Below, piece by piece: positions 8,335-16,007 of a stretch of 64,000 nucleotides of DNA. The first letter of the stretch is position 1. The number at the start of each line of letters is the position of its first letter. The notes below the pieces were generated by a model that was not told where the DNA came from, did not search any database, and saw only the letters and a list, made by a program, of their open reading frames with translations. This stretch comes from Geothrix sp. (GTDB lineage Bacteria; Acidobacteriota; Holophagae; Holophagales; Holophagaceae): NCBI GenBank assembly GCA_030681515.1, contig JAUXSE010000017.1, positions 62,001 to 126,000 of the forward strand, written 5' to 3'. Both the position numbers and the translations under genes were made by a program.

Positions 8335-8939
8335 AAATCCTGCTGGCTTCCTCCAACCAGGGAAAGCTGGCGGAATTCCGCCAGCTTCTCGCGGGATTTG
8401 ACCTCGTCTCCTGGCCGACGGGCGCGCCCTCCTTGCCGGAAACCGGCGCCTTCTTTCAGGACAACGCCCTGCAAAAGGCGGAAGGTGCCCGCGCCTGGTG
8501 GCAGTCGCACGGCCGAGAGGCCGTGGATGGCGTGCTGGCGGATGATTCGGGGTTGTGCGTGGATGCGCTGTGGGGCGGCCCCGGCGTGCTGAGCGCGCGC
8601 TTCGCGCCGGACCTTCCTTCGTACCACGACAAGGGCCGCCGCCTGCTGGCCATGCTCCCGGAGGACGCCGACCGCACCGCCCGCTTCGTCTGCGTGCTGG
8701 CCTTCGTGCCCATGCCCGGCCCCATGCACGGCGGACCCTTCACTGTCAGTGGCGCCGTGGAGGGCACCCTGGCCTTCGACCCCCGCGGTGATGGCGGTTT
8801 CGGCTACGATCCGATCTTCATCCCCGATGGCCACGAGCACACCTTCGCCGAACTGCCCGCCGGCACCAAGCATACCCTCAGCCACCGGGCCCGGGCCTGC
8901 GCGGCGCTGCGGGCGCGGCTCGCCACCGGGCGGCGCTAG
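8331..8939 (+). CDS. rdgB: Non-canonical purine NTP pyrophosphatase (RdgB/HAM1)
   Basis: A 202-residue enzyme that hydrolyses dITP, ITP and XTP to monophosphates, keeping deaminated purines out of DNA and RNA. Family motifs: ASSNQGKLAEF at the N-terminus, VLADDSGLCVDALWGGPGV, the GGFGYDPIF motif (about residues 154-162), and TKHTLSHRARA at the end. The frame is open from 8313, but GTG at 8331 gives the canonical N-terminus and overlaps the stop of the remnant upstream (GTGA), favouring coupling. Confidence 0.95.
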   Translation: MKILLASSNQGKLAEFRQLLAGFDLVSWPTGAPSLPETGAFFQDNALQKAEGARAWWQSHGREAVDGVLADDSGLCVDALWGGPGVLSARFAPDLPSYHDKGRRLLAMLPEDADRTARFVCVLAFVPMPGPMHGGPFTVSGAVEGTLAFDPRGDGGFGYDPIFIPDGHEHTFAELPAGTKHTLSHRARACAALRARLATGRR

Positions 8940-8978
8940 GGTAAAGGCATGACCTGGAAGCACAAACCCCGTACTTGC
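8937..8978 (+). pseudogene. Remnant duplicate of the EamA-gene start
   Basis: From GCTAGGGT through ATGACCTGGAAG and about 20 bases beyond, this stretch resembles the leader and first codons of the EamA transporter at 10391-10434 (GCTAAGGTGA, then ATGACCTGGAAA). Within the first 29 bases from the ATG, 21 match. It ends exactly where the minus-strand two-gene cassette ends. It reads as a leftover of the old EamA gene start separated from the intact copy by insertion of the cassette. Confidence 0.5.
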
Positions 8979-10079
8979 TCAGTCCCCTCCAAGGACGCGG
9001 TCGTTAATGTCAATTCGGAATCGGAAGCTTTCGATTTCGCCGGGTGAAGTGAATTTCCTGGGTAGACCCGCGGGGGTGGGTTCCCAGGTTAATTGGCCAC
9101 CGACGGGATCAAGATCCCACCACTCCAGCTCCGGATAGGTCGAAACACTCTTCCTCCGCCCCTCGGCCAGAGAGGCATTTCTCGCGAGGGTTCCGGGATC
9201 ATGAACATTTCGGGTGGGTTCGATCTGCTTTTCGAAATCTCGCCCATGCAGGACGGCCTGCTCTGAACGCGCAGCGATGAGGAAATGCCCGTTCTTCCTG
9301 GGTTGGATGCCCAGTATCCCCATCTCCAGCCCCCTCCCAAAGGGACGATCGAGATAGCTTTCATCAATGCCAGGATATAGGCGGACCAACCGAAGGCTTG
9401 GATTCTGTTTTCGTGTTTCCACCAACCAGATCCAACCTAGTTTTCCATCGGCCATGAGGATGGCGTCATCAGAACGTGCCACAAGGTAGCCAAAACCCGT
9501 CGAGAGCGCCGCACATCCTGGGTGGATCTCCCAGGTACCTAGGCGGTCTCGCTGGAATAGGGGTTTCTTTAGGTTCGGTTCGAGTATGTCCTTGACGGAT
9601 AGCTTCTGATCCTTCGAGAGTGTGGCCGTGGCAAGGAAGGAGTGCTGTCTCCCTTGATGGAAGCCATGCATGGATTCCACCAGGAACAGTCCTGTATCCA
9701 GAGGCATAATGCGGCACGGCACACTATCCTTGGGTGCATCTAGGACCGCAGAGAGAAACCACTGGGAGCCGGAAGGACTCCAGAAAACATCCAGAATTCG
9801 CCCTCCATCGCCCCGCTCCCGCTTCGCAATGGCCCAGTACACACCATCAAAGCAATCCAGACTGTCAGGAAGCAAGTAATCGGGAATCTTATGGGTCACT
9901 TTCCCACCCTTCCCGGGCCTCTGAAATGTGTACTCGGCTTTATCCCACTCTTGGTGGACCACACCATCTTTGTGCCAGTACATACTCTGCTGGGGCTTTG
10001 GCATGATCTGCCCCAGCAGGTCGACTGGTGCCAAAATTGTCACGACTGCGAGTAACTGGATAAGCCGCCACAAAATCAT
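8979..10079 (-). CDS. Exported protein of unknown function, partner of a Cys-rich peptide
   Basis: A 366-residue protein from the ATG at 10079, which starts a clear signal peptide (RLIQLLAVVTILAPVDLLGQ). The frame stays open further upstream but would run through the small gene at 10087, so the later start is used. The body is rich in aromatic residues and short beta segments ('SFLATATLSKDQKLSVKDI', 'ILMADGKLGWIWLVE'), possibly a propeller-like sensor; no family is recognised. Base composition is visibly lower in GC than the neighbours. It lies seven bases downstream of the small secreted Cys-rich gene, so the two form an operon, probably acquired. Confidence 0.7.
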   Translation of the reverse strand: MILWRLIQLLAVVTILAPVDLLGQIMPKPQQSMYWHKDGVVHQEWDKAEYTFQRPGKGGKVTHKIPDYLLPDSLDCFDGVYWAIAKRERGDGGRILDVFWSPSGSQWFLSAVLDAPKDSVPCRIMPLDTGLFLVESMHGFHQGRQHSFLATATLSKDQKLSVKDILEPNLKKPLFQRDRLGTWEIHPGCAALSTGFGYLVARSDDAILMADGKLGWIWLVETRKQNPSLRLVRLYPGIDESYLDRPFGRGLEMGILGIQPRKNGHFLIAARSEQAVLHGRDFEKQIEPTRNVHDPGTLARNASLAEGRRKSVSTYPELEWWDLDPVGGQLTWEPTPAGLPRKFTSPGEIESFRFRIDINDRVLGGD

Positions 10080-10086
10080 CGGAGGC

Positions 10087-10287
10087 TCAGCAGTCCGATT
10101 TTTGTTGGATTTTCTTGGCTTGGGCCGGCGAGACATTCTCACAATTCCAGGTACCACCGCCGGAACTCGTGCAAACCGTGCAGAAGGACGAACTGACACA
10201 GTTAACCGTCACGCACTCCGCCGGGAGGTTTGCGGGGACCAATCCCAGTGCAGACGCCGCAAGAAAATGAAAAACCTTCTTCATCAT
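10087..10287 (-). CDS. Small secreted cysteine-rich protein
   Basis: A 66-residue protein starting at ATG 10287 (a second ATG follows at once), with AAGGAGAA about six bases upstream. After a lysine start and hydrophobic core (FHFLAASALGLVPAN) the likely mature part contains six cysteines (AECVTVNC, FCTVC, WNCE, and a terminal Cys). This fits a disulfide-bonded exported peptide. Function unknown: a pheromone, bacteriocin-like peptide or small binding partner are all possible. It is followed after seven bases by the 366-residue exported protein. Confidence 0.65.
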   Translation of the reverse strand: MMKKVFHFLAASALGLVPANLPAECVTVNCVSSSFCTVCTSSGGGTWNCENVSPAQAKKIQQKSDC

Positions 10288-10405
10288 TCTTCTCCTTTGG
10301 ATGGGTTCCGGGGAATTCTTACACACACACATGGATAGGTCAATGCGCTGTCGAAATGTCACCCAAATTTCACCCTTGTGTGTTCGCAAGGCTAAGGTGA
10401 AAACC

Positions 10406-11320
10406 ATGACCTGGAAACGTGAACCGAGCACCTGGCTGGCCATCGTGGGCGTGCTGCTGCTGTGGGCCTCCGCCTTCGCGGGCATCCGGGCCGGCATGCG
10501 GCTCACCCCTGCGGGGGAAGTCGGCGCGGATGGCTACGGTCCCGGCGAACTGGCCCTGCTGCGTTTCGGCACGGCCTCCATGGTGCTGTCCCTGTACGCG
10601 CTGGGGACGCGGATGCGGCTGCCGGAGCGTTCAGACCTTCCCCGGATCAGCCTGGCCGGATTTCTGGGCATCAGCGTCTACCATGTCGCCCTTAACTTCG
10701 GCGAAGTGACCGTCAACGCCGGAGCCGCCTCCCTGCTCATGTCCGCCGGGCCCGTGTTCACCGCGCTGCTCTCGACCCTGTTCCTGAAAGAGCGCCTCAC
10801 CCGGGTGGGCTGGGGCGGCATCCTGCTGGCCTTCGCGGGCGTGTCGCTGATCGCCCTCAGCGGCGGCAGGGGCTTGCGCTTCACACCCGGGGCCCTGCTC
10901 GTCCTGCTGGCGGCCGGGGTCGCGGCCGCCTATTCCATCCTGTCGAAGCAGAGCCTTCGCCGGTACACCGCCATCGAATTCACCTGCTACTCGATCTGGG
11001 CGGGCACGCTGCCCCTGCTCCTCTTCCTGCCCGGGCTGCTCCGCCAGTTGCCCCGGGCCGCGCCGCCCGCCACCTTCGCCGTGATCTACCTGGGCATCTT
11101 TCCCGCCGCCATCGCCTACGTCCTGTGGAACTACGCCCTCGCCCGGATGCCCGCCTCCCTGCTGTCGAGTTTCCTGTACCTGTCCCCGGTACTCGCCAGC
11201 TTCATCGCCTGGGTGTGGCTCGGCGAAGTTCCCGCCCCGCTCACGATCGTGGGCGGCGCCATCGCCATCCTCGGCGTGATCCTGGTGCAGATGAAGGGGT
11301 ACGCCCGGCAGGCCTCCTAG
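10406..11320 (+). CDS. EamA-family (DMT) transporter
   Basis: A 304-residue inner-membrane protein with about ten hydrophobic segments in two repeated halves, as in drug/metabolite transporters: first half from 'TWLAIVGVLLLWASAFAGIR', second from 'LLVLLAAGVAAAYSILSKQ'. The PVFTALLSTLFLKERLT segment and the matching 'YLSPVLASFIAWVWLGEV' near the end are the EamA signatures. Substrate unknown; relatives export amino acids or metabolites. The start is set by AAGGTGA six bases upstream; the open frame from 10301 is not credible protein. Confidence 0.88.
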   Translation: MTWKREPSTWLAIVGVLLLWASAFAGIRAGMRLTPAGEVGADGYGPGELALLRFGTASMVLSLYALGTRMRLPERSDLPRISLAGFLGISVYHVALNFGEVTVNAGAASLLMSAGPVFTALLSTLFLKERLTRVGWGGILLAFAGVSLIALSGGRGLRFTPGALLVLLAAGVAAAYSILSKQSLRRYTAIEFTCYSIWAGTLPLLLFLPGLLRQLPRAAPPATFAVIYLGIFPAAIAYVLWNYALARMPASLLSSFLYLSPVLASFIAWVWLGEVPAPLTIVGGAIAILGVILVQMKGYARQAS

Positions 11321-11431
11321 GGTTTTCTCTCCGAACCCGTGAGCAGGCCCCAAGAAGCAGAGGGTGCCTCCCCTGGCTCAGGAAGGCATCCTCGACTCAA
11401 GCGACAAAGGTGGTGGACCAACCTGCTCCGG

Positions 11432-11452
11432 CCTGATGGCACTCCCATCAGG
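11432..11452 (-). terminator. Stem-loop at the end of the lipoprotein gene
   Basis: CCTGATGG (11432-11439) pairs perfectly with CCATCAGG (11445-11452) and overlaps the stop codon of the minus-strand gene. No U-run follows, so termination is uncertain. The rest of 11321-11447 holds nothing I can identify. Confidence 0.3.
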
Positions 11453-12800
11453 GCGTCACAAAGGCGTTCAATGTTGTGGTTGAACTGCCCGCCGTAAGAC
11501 TGCGAACACAAAGGAACACCTTCCCGGAGGCAGTCTGTCCCACCAGACCACCCGTGATCATGGAATCCGCCATCAACACCTTGGGGCTGAGCCAAGTGCC
11601 GCTCTGGTATTCCTGGATGAGAACCTGCTTCTGGTTACCCGAGGTTTTTGTATAGAGGAGAAAAGCCTTGTCGCGGGAAAGGATTTTCACTCCGAATACC
11701 GCCGAACCCGGCTCATTGAACAACTGTGCAGCTTGCCATTGGCCATTGAGGTAGAGGCGTGTCTGGAAACCCAGGTAATCATTGTCCTGCCAGGCCACCA
11801 GGCGTGCGCCATCGGCGGCAAGGGCCAGGTGGGCCGACATGTCTCCCCCGGTTCCGGCGGGATTGATCAAGCCACCAATCAATTCGGGGCTGCCCCAAGA
11901 CGTGCCGTCAAAGCCCCGTGCGTAGAGTTGGTGGTCGACCTTGTGAACGGCGTATCCAAGGTTGGCTGAGGCAAACACCACGGGTGGGTAAATCCCCCCG
12001 CCGTATTCCCCATATTTCAGGACAGCGGAGAATCCCTCCGCGGGCTGGGTCCAGGAGGAGCCTGAATTTCTGTTGAAGAGTAGGCGATAGCCATACCCCC
12101 CGCCCGGGGCCGCACCCGTGCTTTCCTGCCAGGTCGCTGTGATGGGGTAGCCACCTGAGGTCAGGCCAAGCCTCAGATACAGCAGTGGATTTGGCGAGTC
12201 AATCTGCTGGGAGGTGGACCAGGAGCCATTCACACGTTCCCAGATCCCGAGGTGATTGCTTCCATCGTTGGTCGTGAAGCTAGTGGCGGCAAGGAGGCGG
12301 CCGGCTCCCAGGTTGCAGAGCAGCGGGGTTAGCGTCGTATACACGCCATAGACGAAGGACGGCCCAACGGGGAGCTCCCCACCCCAGGCCCCGCCGGTTC
12401 CCTCCATGAGCTTCATCCCACCGGAGGTGGGGATCGTATCCCGGAGATCGGCCCCATAGAAGAACGTGGACACCTTCGCGGACGCGTCCATGGTGGAGGT
12501 TCCCATCAGGGGGTTGGAGGCGCCAAGCGTCTGATGGGACCAAACCCCATTCTGAACCGAATGTACCCGGAGCTGCCCTGATCCATTCACCGTGGTGATG
12601 ATCGGATGCTCCACGCTTGAATCCGAGAGGGTCACCCGCATGTCCCCGCCATTGGGGAGGGAATCCAGGTAGACCGGGCCCAGCCAGGACGTCCCTGTCG
12701 GTTGGGGAGTCACGGAACTTCCACCCCCCGCGGCCCCTCCTCCGCCACCACACCCAACCAGGATCAGAAGACCGAGACAACCCAGATGCCGAGGCGACAT
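11448..12800 (-). CDS. Large lipoprotein of unknown function
   Basis: 450 residues from ATG 12800, which has AGGAGGGT upstream. The signal ends in a lipobox (LLILVGC) followed by a glycine run, so the mature protein is likely anchored to a membrane by Cys. The rest consists of repeated short beta units ('LRVHSVQNGVWSHQTLGAS', 'NHLGIWERVNGSWSTS'), each built on a Trp, which points to a six- or seven-bladed propeller of the kind found in surface proteins. No enzyme motif seen. The gene is AT-richer than average and its upstream 80 bp is clearly AT-rich. Confidence 0.7.
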   Translation of the reverse strand: MSPRHLGCLGLLILVGCGGGGGAAGGGSSVTPQPTGTSWLGPVYLDSLPNGGDMRVTLSDSSVEHPIITTVNGSGQLRVHSVQNGVWSHQTLGASNPLMGTSTMDASAKVSTFFYGADLRDTIPTSGGMKLMEGTGGAWGGELPVGPSFVYGVYTTLTPLLCNLGAGRLLAATSFTTNDGSNHLGIWERVNGSWSTSQQIDSPNPLLYLRLGLTSGGYPITATWQESTGAAPGGGYGYRLLFNRNSGSSWTQPAEGFSAVLKYGEYGGGIYPPVVFASANLGYAVHKVDHQLYARGFDGTSWGSPELIGGLINPAGTGGDMSAHLALAADGARLVAWQDNDYLGFQTRLYLNGQWQAAQLFNEPGSAVFGVKILSRDKAFLLYTKTSGNQKQVLIQEYQSGTWLSPKVLMADSMITGGLVGQTASGKVFLCVRSLTAGSSTTTLNAFVTP

Positions 12801-12999
12801 GGGACACCCTCCTAATAAGAAAATCGATAATAGTGATTTCCACCAAATTATCATCATTTGATTGAACATACCCTCGCCATTTCAACCAGCACTTGCCACA
12901 ACTCGAAGCGTGACAATTCCAGCTCTGGGCTGGATTTCGCTATCCTCCGGCGCGCTCCACGTCTCGCCTTGGGCTGGGGCCCGGGCTCGGGCTTGGCCG

Positions 13000-13356
13000 C
13001 TATGTTGGCTCACCCGAGCGCGTGAGCAGGCCCAGGAAGGTCAGGGGCCCTTCCGAATCGTTGATGAGGCCATGGCTGCCACCCGCCCTGACCAGGAACA
13101 GGTCGCCGGGCCCCACGGGAAAGTGTTCGCCGTCCAGGATCCCCACGCCCCGGCCCGCCAGGATCAGGTAGAGATCCTCCGTATTGGGATGGGCGTGCTC
13201 ACCGATGGTGGCGCCGGGTTCCAGCGTGATGCGGCCGAGGCTGAGGACGCCGGCCATCTCGCCCGCCTTCAGCAGGTCCACACCCTGGCCCGCGCCCACA
13301 CCCCCGCGGATGTTGGACTTGGGTTCTTCCGCCAGTTCGGACAACCTGCGGATCAT
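13000..13356 (-). CDS. Cupin-domain protein in a vapBC operon
   Basis: 118 residues forming a single small cupin barrel: ITLEPGATIGEHAHPNTEDL carries the first metal-binding motif (two His, Glu), and 'FLVRAGGSHGLIN' the second (His). Likely binds a divalent metal and a small ligand; whether it is enzymatic is unknown. Its ATG overlaps the stop of vapC by four bases, so it is the third gene of a vapB-vapC-cupin transcript. That position could be chance or could mean it modifies the response. The 200 bp between this gene and the lipoprotein start hold AT-rich promoter-like DNA but nothing I can define. Confidence 0.82.
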   Translation of the reverse strand: MIRRLSELAEEPKSNIRGGVGAGQGVDLLKAGEMAGVLSLGRITLEPGATIGEHAHPNTEDLYLILAGRGVGILDGEHFPVGPGDLFLVRAGGSHGLINDSEGPLTFLGLLTRSGEPT

Positions 13357-13787
13357 GGTTCGCTCCTTGAGCCACCCTTGGGCGGGCGCTGTTCCCAGTC
13401 CACGACCTTCAGACCTTTGACGCGAACAAAATGTTTGGTGTTGCCCGTCACCAGGGTCATTTCGTGGGCCAGCGCCGTGGCAGCGATCATGGCGTCCTCG
13501 GCCTCGATGCGGTTCCCTTGCTTGCGGAGCTGGGCATCCAGGTCTGCCCAGTGGTATGCCTCATCAAGACCAAAGGGGAGTACCTGGATGGGACGAAGGA
13601 ACGCCTCCACCTTCGACAACTCCCGATCTGGATCCTCGGAGAGATGGGTTCCAAGCACGAGTTCTCCGACCGTGAGCGAAGAGACGGCCACGGTTGCCGG
13701 TGGGATGCTTCCAAGCGCCTTGAGAGCCCAAGGCTTCCGGCGAAGACAGGCGATGCAGAGATTTGAATCCAGTAGGAAGCGGGCCAT
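13353..13787 (-). CDS. vapC: VapC-type PIN-domain toxin
   Basis: A 144-residue PIN-domain ribonuclease. The acidic metal-binding residues are present: Asp7 (FLLDSN), Glu42 (VGELVLG), Asp98 (EAEDAMIAATAL) and the TGNTKHF ending with Asn116. VapC toxins typically cleave tRNA or rRNA when the antitoxin is degraded. The first residues (LLDSNLCIACLR) fit the VapC/FitB branch. Its ATG shares one base with the stop of the upstream antitoxin, so expression is coupled. Confidence 0.93.
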   Translation of the reverse strand: MARFLLDSNLCIACLRRKPWALKALGSIPPATVAVSSLTVGELVLGTHLSEDPDRELSKVEAFLRPIQVLPFGLDEAYHWADLDAQLRKQGNRIEAEDAMIAATALAHEMTLVTGNTKHFVRVKGLKVVDWEQRPPKGGSRSEP

Positions 13788-14080
13788 CAGAAGCTTCCCT
13801 TGCCACCCAAAAGGCGCTTCATCCGGGCTTCCCGGCTTCCGGCCGGGGACCTTTCGGGGAGCTCGATCGTGGCAGGCTCCCAGCTCTCGAAGTAACCCGC
13901 GGGCCAGCCCATGGCATCGGCGTGCCTCAGCACCAGGGCCTCTCCATCCCGGTAGGCCACGACGCGTTCACCCGGTTCGAAGCCGAGGGCCTTGGGCAAA
14001 CGCAGCGCCGCTGAATTGCCGGATTTGAAAACCGTCAGTTCGAGGGGTTCCGTTTTGGGGGTGCGCACGGGGGTCTCCAT
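13787..14080 (-). CDS. vapB: VapB-type AbrB-fold antitoxin
   Basis: 97 residues from ATG 14080. The N-terminal part is a SpoVT/AbrB swapped-hairpin DNA-binding domain ('LTVFKSGNSAALRLPKAL'), and the C-terminal tail, which should wrap the toxin, ends 'RMKRLLGGKGSF'. It should neutralise VapC and repress its own promoter. An ATG-like start further upstream (14113) would read through the operator repeats and is rejected. Confidence 0.9.
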   Translation of the reverse strand: METPVRTPKTEPLELTVFKSGNSAALRLPKALGFEPGERVVAYRDGEALVLRHADAMGWPAGYFESWEPATIELPERSPAGSREARMKRLLGGKGSF

Positions 14081-14086
14081 GACAAT

Positions 14087-14108
14087 GTATACACCGTAAG
14101 TATACACC
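14087..14108. promoter_or_regulatory. Operator repeats of the vapBC operon
   Basis: Two identical 9-mers, GTATACACC at 14087-14095 and 14100-14108, lie immediately upstream of vapB with a 13-bp period; each contains the palindrome GTATAC. Paired sites of this kind next to an AbrB-type antitoxin gene fit autoregulation. Confidence 0.7.
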
Positions 14109-14137
14109 AACAAATGCTGTCGGCGCCCAGCCCTGAG

Positions 14138-14968
14138 CTACAAGAAGATCTTCGGATCTACCCGCGCGTTGTTGAGGCTGAGGGACCAGTGCAGGTGGGG
14201 GCCGGTGGCGCGACCGGTCTTGCCCACCTCGCCCAGCAGGTCGCCGGCCTTGAGCACCTGCCCCTGCTGCACGGTGATCTTCGACAGGTGGGCGAAGAGA
14301 CTCACCACCCCTTCGCCGTGGGCCAGGAACACGGCGTTGCCGCTGAAGAAGAAATCACCCGTCAGCACCACCACCCCCGCCACCGGAGCCCGTACCGCCT
14401 GGCCCTGGGGGGCCCGGATGTCCAGGCCCGAGTGGGGCGAGCGGGGCACGCCATTGAAGACCCGGCGCAGGCCGAAGGAACTGGTCAGGCTGCCCGGCGT
14501 GGGCTGCCGGAAGCTGAGCGAAGGGATGAGCCCTTCGGGCCAGGCCTTCCAGGCCGTCGAGATGAGAACCTGCTCCTTGGCGATGCGGGCCTCATCCTCG
14601 GGGTTGGGCGTGACCAGGCGCTGGTTCTCCAGGCGCAGCCGCTGCACGGGGTACCGCTTTGGCCGGATGGTGAAGGGAACGGCCTGGCCATCCACGTCAA
14701 TCGTGTCCCTGCCGGGCTTTGCGCTCAGCGGAATCCCCACCACCGCCATCCAGCCCGTGGCGCTGCGCCGCGTCAGCACCGGCTCCCCGCGATAGGTCGC
14801 CCTGGGTGCGTGCTCCTTGCCCTGAAGCGAGACCATGGCCACGCCGCCGGGGACCGGGGAGGCCTTGAAGGGGAGGTTGTCCGACGCCGCGCCAACGATG
14901 GCTGAACCCGTCGTCGCGATCAGCAGAACCACGGGGCGGCAGGCGAAGAGGCAGCGGTGCACGGTCAT
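14138..14968 (-). CDS. M23-family metallopeptidase (LytM/NlpD-like)
   Basis: 276 residues from ATG 14968 with a signal peptide (CRPVVLLIATTGSAIVGAAS). The C-terminal half is an M23 zinc endopeptidase: SSFGLRRVFNGVPRSPHSGLD carries the first ligands (His and Asp), and 'LFAHLSK' and 'GPHLHWSL' supply the H..H pairs. All metal ligands appear to be present, so it should cut peptidoglycan cross-links in the periplasm. The N-terminal half resembles the beta-domain seen in other such peptidases. It is single, between vapBC and rpsT; 14969-15077 holds nothing evident. Confidence 0.9.
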   Translation of the reverse strand: MTVHRCLFACRPVVLLIATTGSAIVGAASDNLPFKASPVPGGVAMVSLQGKEHAPRATYRGEPVLTRRSATGWMAVVGIPLSAKPGRDTIDVDGQAVPFTIRPKRYPVQRLRLENQRLVTPNPEDEARIAKEQVLISTAWKAWPEGLIPSLSFRQPTPGSLTSSFGLRRVFNGVPRSPHSGLDIRAPQGQAVRAPVAGVVVLTGDFFFSGNAVFLAHGEGVVSLFAHLSKITVQQGQVLKAGDLLGEVGKTGRATGPHLHWSLSLNNARVDPKIFL

Positions 14969-15077
14969 TCCAGAACCCTCGCACGGAAAGGGCACTTCCA
15001 GGCGTACGAGGTGCCCGTTGCGCCGGCCTGTCCAGGCTTTCGGTGCCCCCGGCGGGGGCACGCGAGACCACAAAAGG

Positions 15078-15101
15078 AAGGACCCGGATCTCCGGGTCCT
15101 T
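15078..15101 (-). terminator. Rho-independent terminator of rpsT
   Basis: AAGGACCCGGA and TCCGGGTCCTT (15078-15088 and 15091-15101) form a perfect 11-bp stem; read on the minus strand it is followed by CCTTTTG. It lies 20 bp downstream of the rpsT stop. Confidence 0.88.
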
Positions 15102-15121
15102 TCGGGCATTCGAGGTGTCCG

Positions 15122-15385
15122 CTACGCCAGCTTGTTCACCCGGGCGGCGAGGCGGGACTTGGTGCGATTGGCGGCGTTCTTGTGCATCACGCCCTTGCGG
15201 CAGGCCTTGTCCACCAGGCCCTGGGTCAGGGGCAGCAGCTTGGCGGCCTCGTCCTTCTTGCCCCCGGCGATCAGGGCCAGGAAGCTCTTGACGGCGGTCT
15301 TCAGGGTCGAGCGGTTGCCACGGTTGCGGAGGCGAGCCTCGGCATCGCGGCGGGCCTTCTTGGCGGCGGACTTGTGATTGGCCAT
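15122..15385 (-). CDS. rpsT: 30S ribosomal protein S20
   Basis: 87 residues, the normal size for bS20, which binds 16S rRNA in the small subunit. The start MANHKSAAKKARRDAEARLR and the ending 'MHKNAANRTKSRLAARVNKL' are typical. The frame runs open upstream through the repeat element to 15886; that part is not protein. It has its own promoter (15447-15474) and terminator. Confidence 0.97.
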   Translation of the reverse strand: MANHKSAAKKARRDAEARLRNRGNRSTLKTAVKSFLALIAGGKKDEAAKLLPLTQGLVDKACRKGVMHKNAANRTKSRLAARVNKLA

Positions 15386-15446
15386 GGTTCGGGTCTCCAG
15401 CTTCCGATGCAGTCCCCCGTACGGAGTCGGGGAAGCGCGAAAGACC

Positions 15447-15474
15447 ATCCTATCGCAAACAGCCCCTGGGTCAA
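15447..15474 (-). promoter_or_regulatory. rpsT promoter
   Basis: On the minus strand TTGACC (15474-15469) and TAGGAT (15452-15447) are 16 bp apart. The transcript would start near 15440, about 55 nt before the ATG. The promoter sits directly beside the large folded element. Confidence 0.65.
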
Positions 15475-15484
15475 GGGCAAAAGG

Positions 15485-15920
15485 CTTAGAGTACCTAACG
15501 AAACCCCCACAGGGCCGCGCGAGGGCCGCCGGGCGAGCGAGGCGAGGAACGCGAGGCAAAGCGTAGCGGGTACTACGCGCGACGGAGGCTCCGGCTCTGC
15601 GAGCCGGAGGCGAGCAGGAGCGGCGCGGTGCGCCGCGATAGCTGGAGGTGACGCTGCATCGCCCTCCGTCTGACGCCACGCTGCGCGTGGCTCCCGCTCG
15701 CAGACTCGCGGAGCCGGAGCCTCCCCGCCGCCCCTCGCCCGGAGGGATGAAGCCAGGCAGGCGCCCCGCGGCGTCAGGTCCCTTGAACAACGAACCACGT
15801 TGCCCTGCGGGCCCTTCCTTCTCGGTATCGCCTCCGGCGATACGCGAGACAAACTGATATCTGCGGTGCATCCTGCCTGGCTTCATCGCGGCCCCGTCGG
15901 GGTTTTGTTAGGCACTCTTA
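15485..15920. repeat. 436-bp multibranched inverted-repeat element (MITE-like or structured RNA)
   Basis: No credible gene lies here. Imperfect terminal inverted repeats of about 34 bp (15485-15518 and 15887-15920) read CTTAGAGTACCTAAC against CTTA-related GTTAGGCACTCTTA ends. Inside are two long stems: 15584-15603 with 15705-15724 (19 of 20 bp) and 15746-15761 with 15872-15887 (16 of 16). Each encloses smaller perfect hairpins: 15620-15626/15630-15636, 15676-15681/15685-15690 and 15825-15832/15836-15843; another hairpin is at 15561-15566/15573-15578. The whole can fold as a cloverleaf. It may be a non-autonomous mobile element or a transcribed structured RNA. Confidence 0.75.
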
Positions 15921-16007
15921 ACCCAAGGGTCATTCAACCCCTTCCAGAGGGGGGCTCCATGCGCCATGCTGATCGGAGGCGAATGGCCTCCAGAGAAGGA
16001 TGGGGTC

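Noticed and set aside
15386-15886. N-terminal extension of ribosomal protein S20 through the large element
   Set aside because: S20 has a standard 87-residue length; the extension is low-complexity translation of hairpins and lies upstream of the rpsT promoter.
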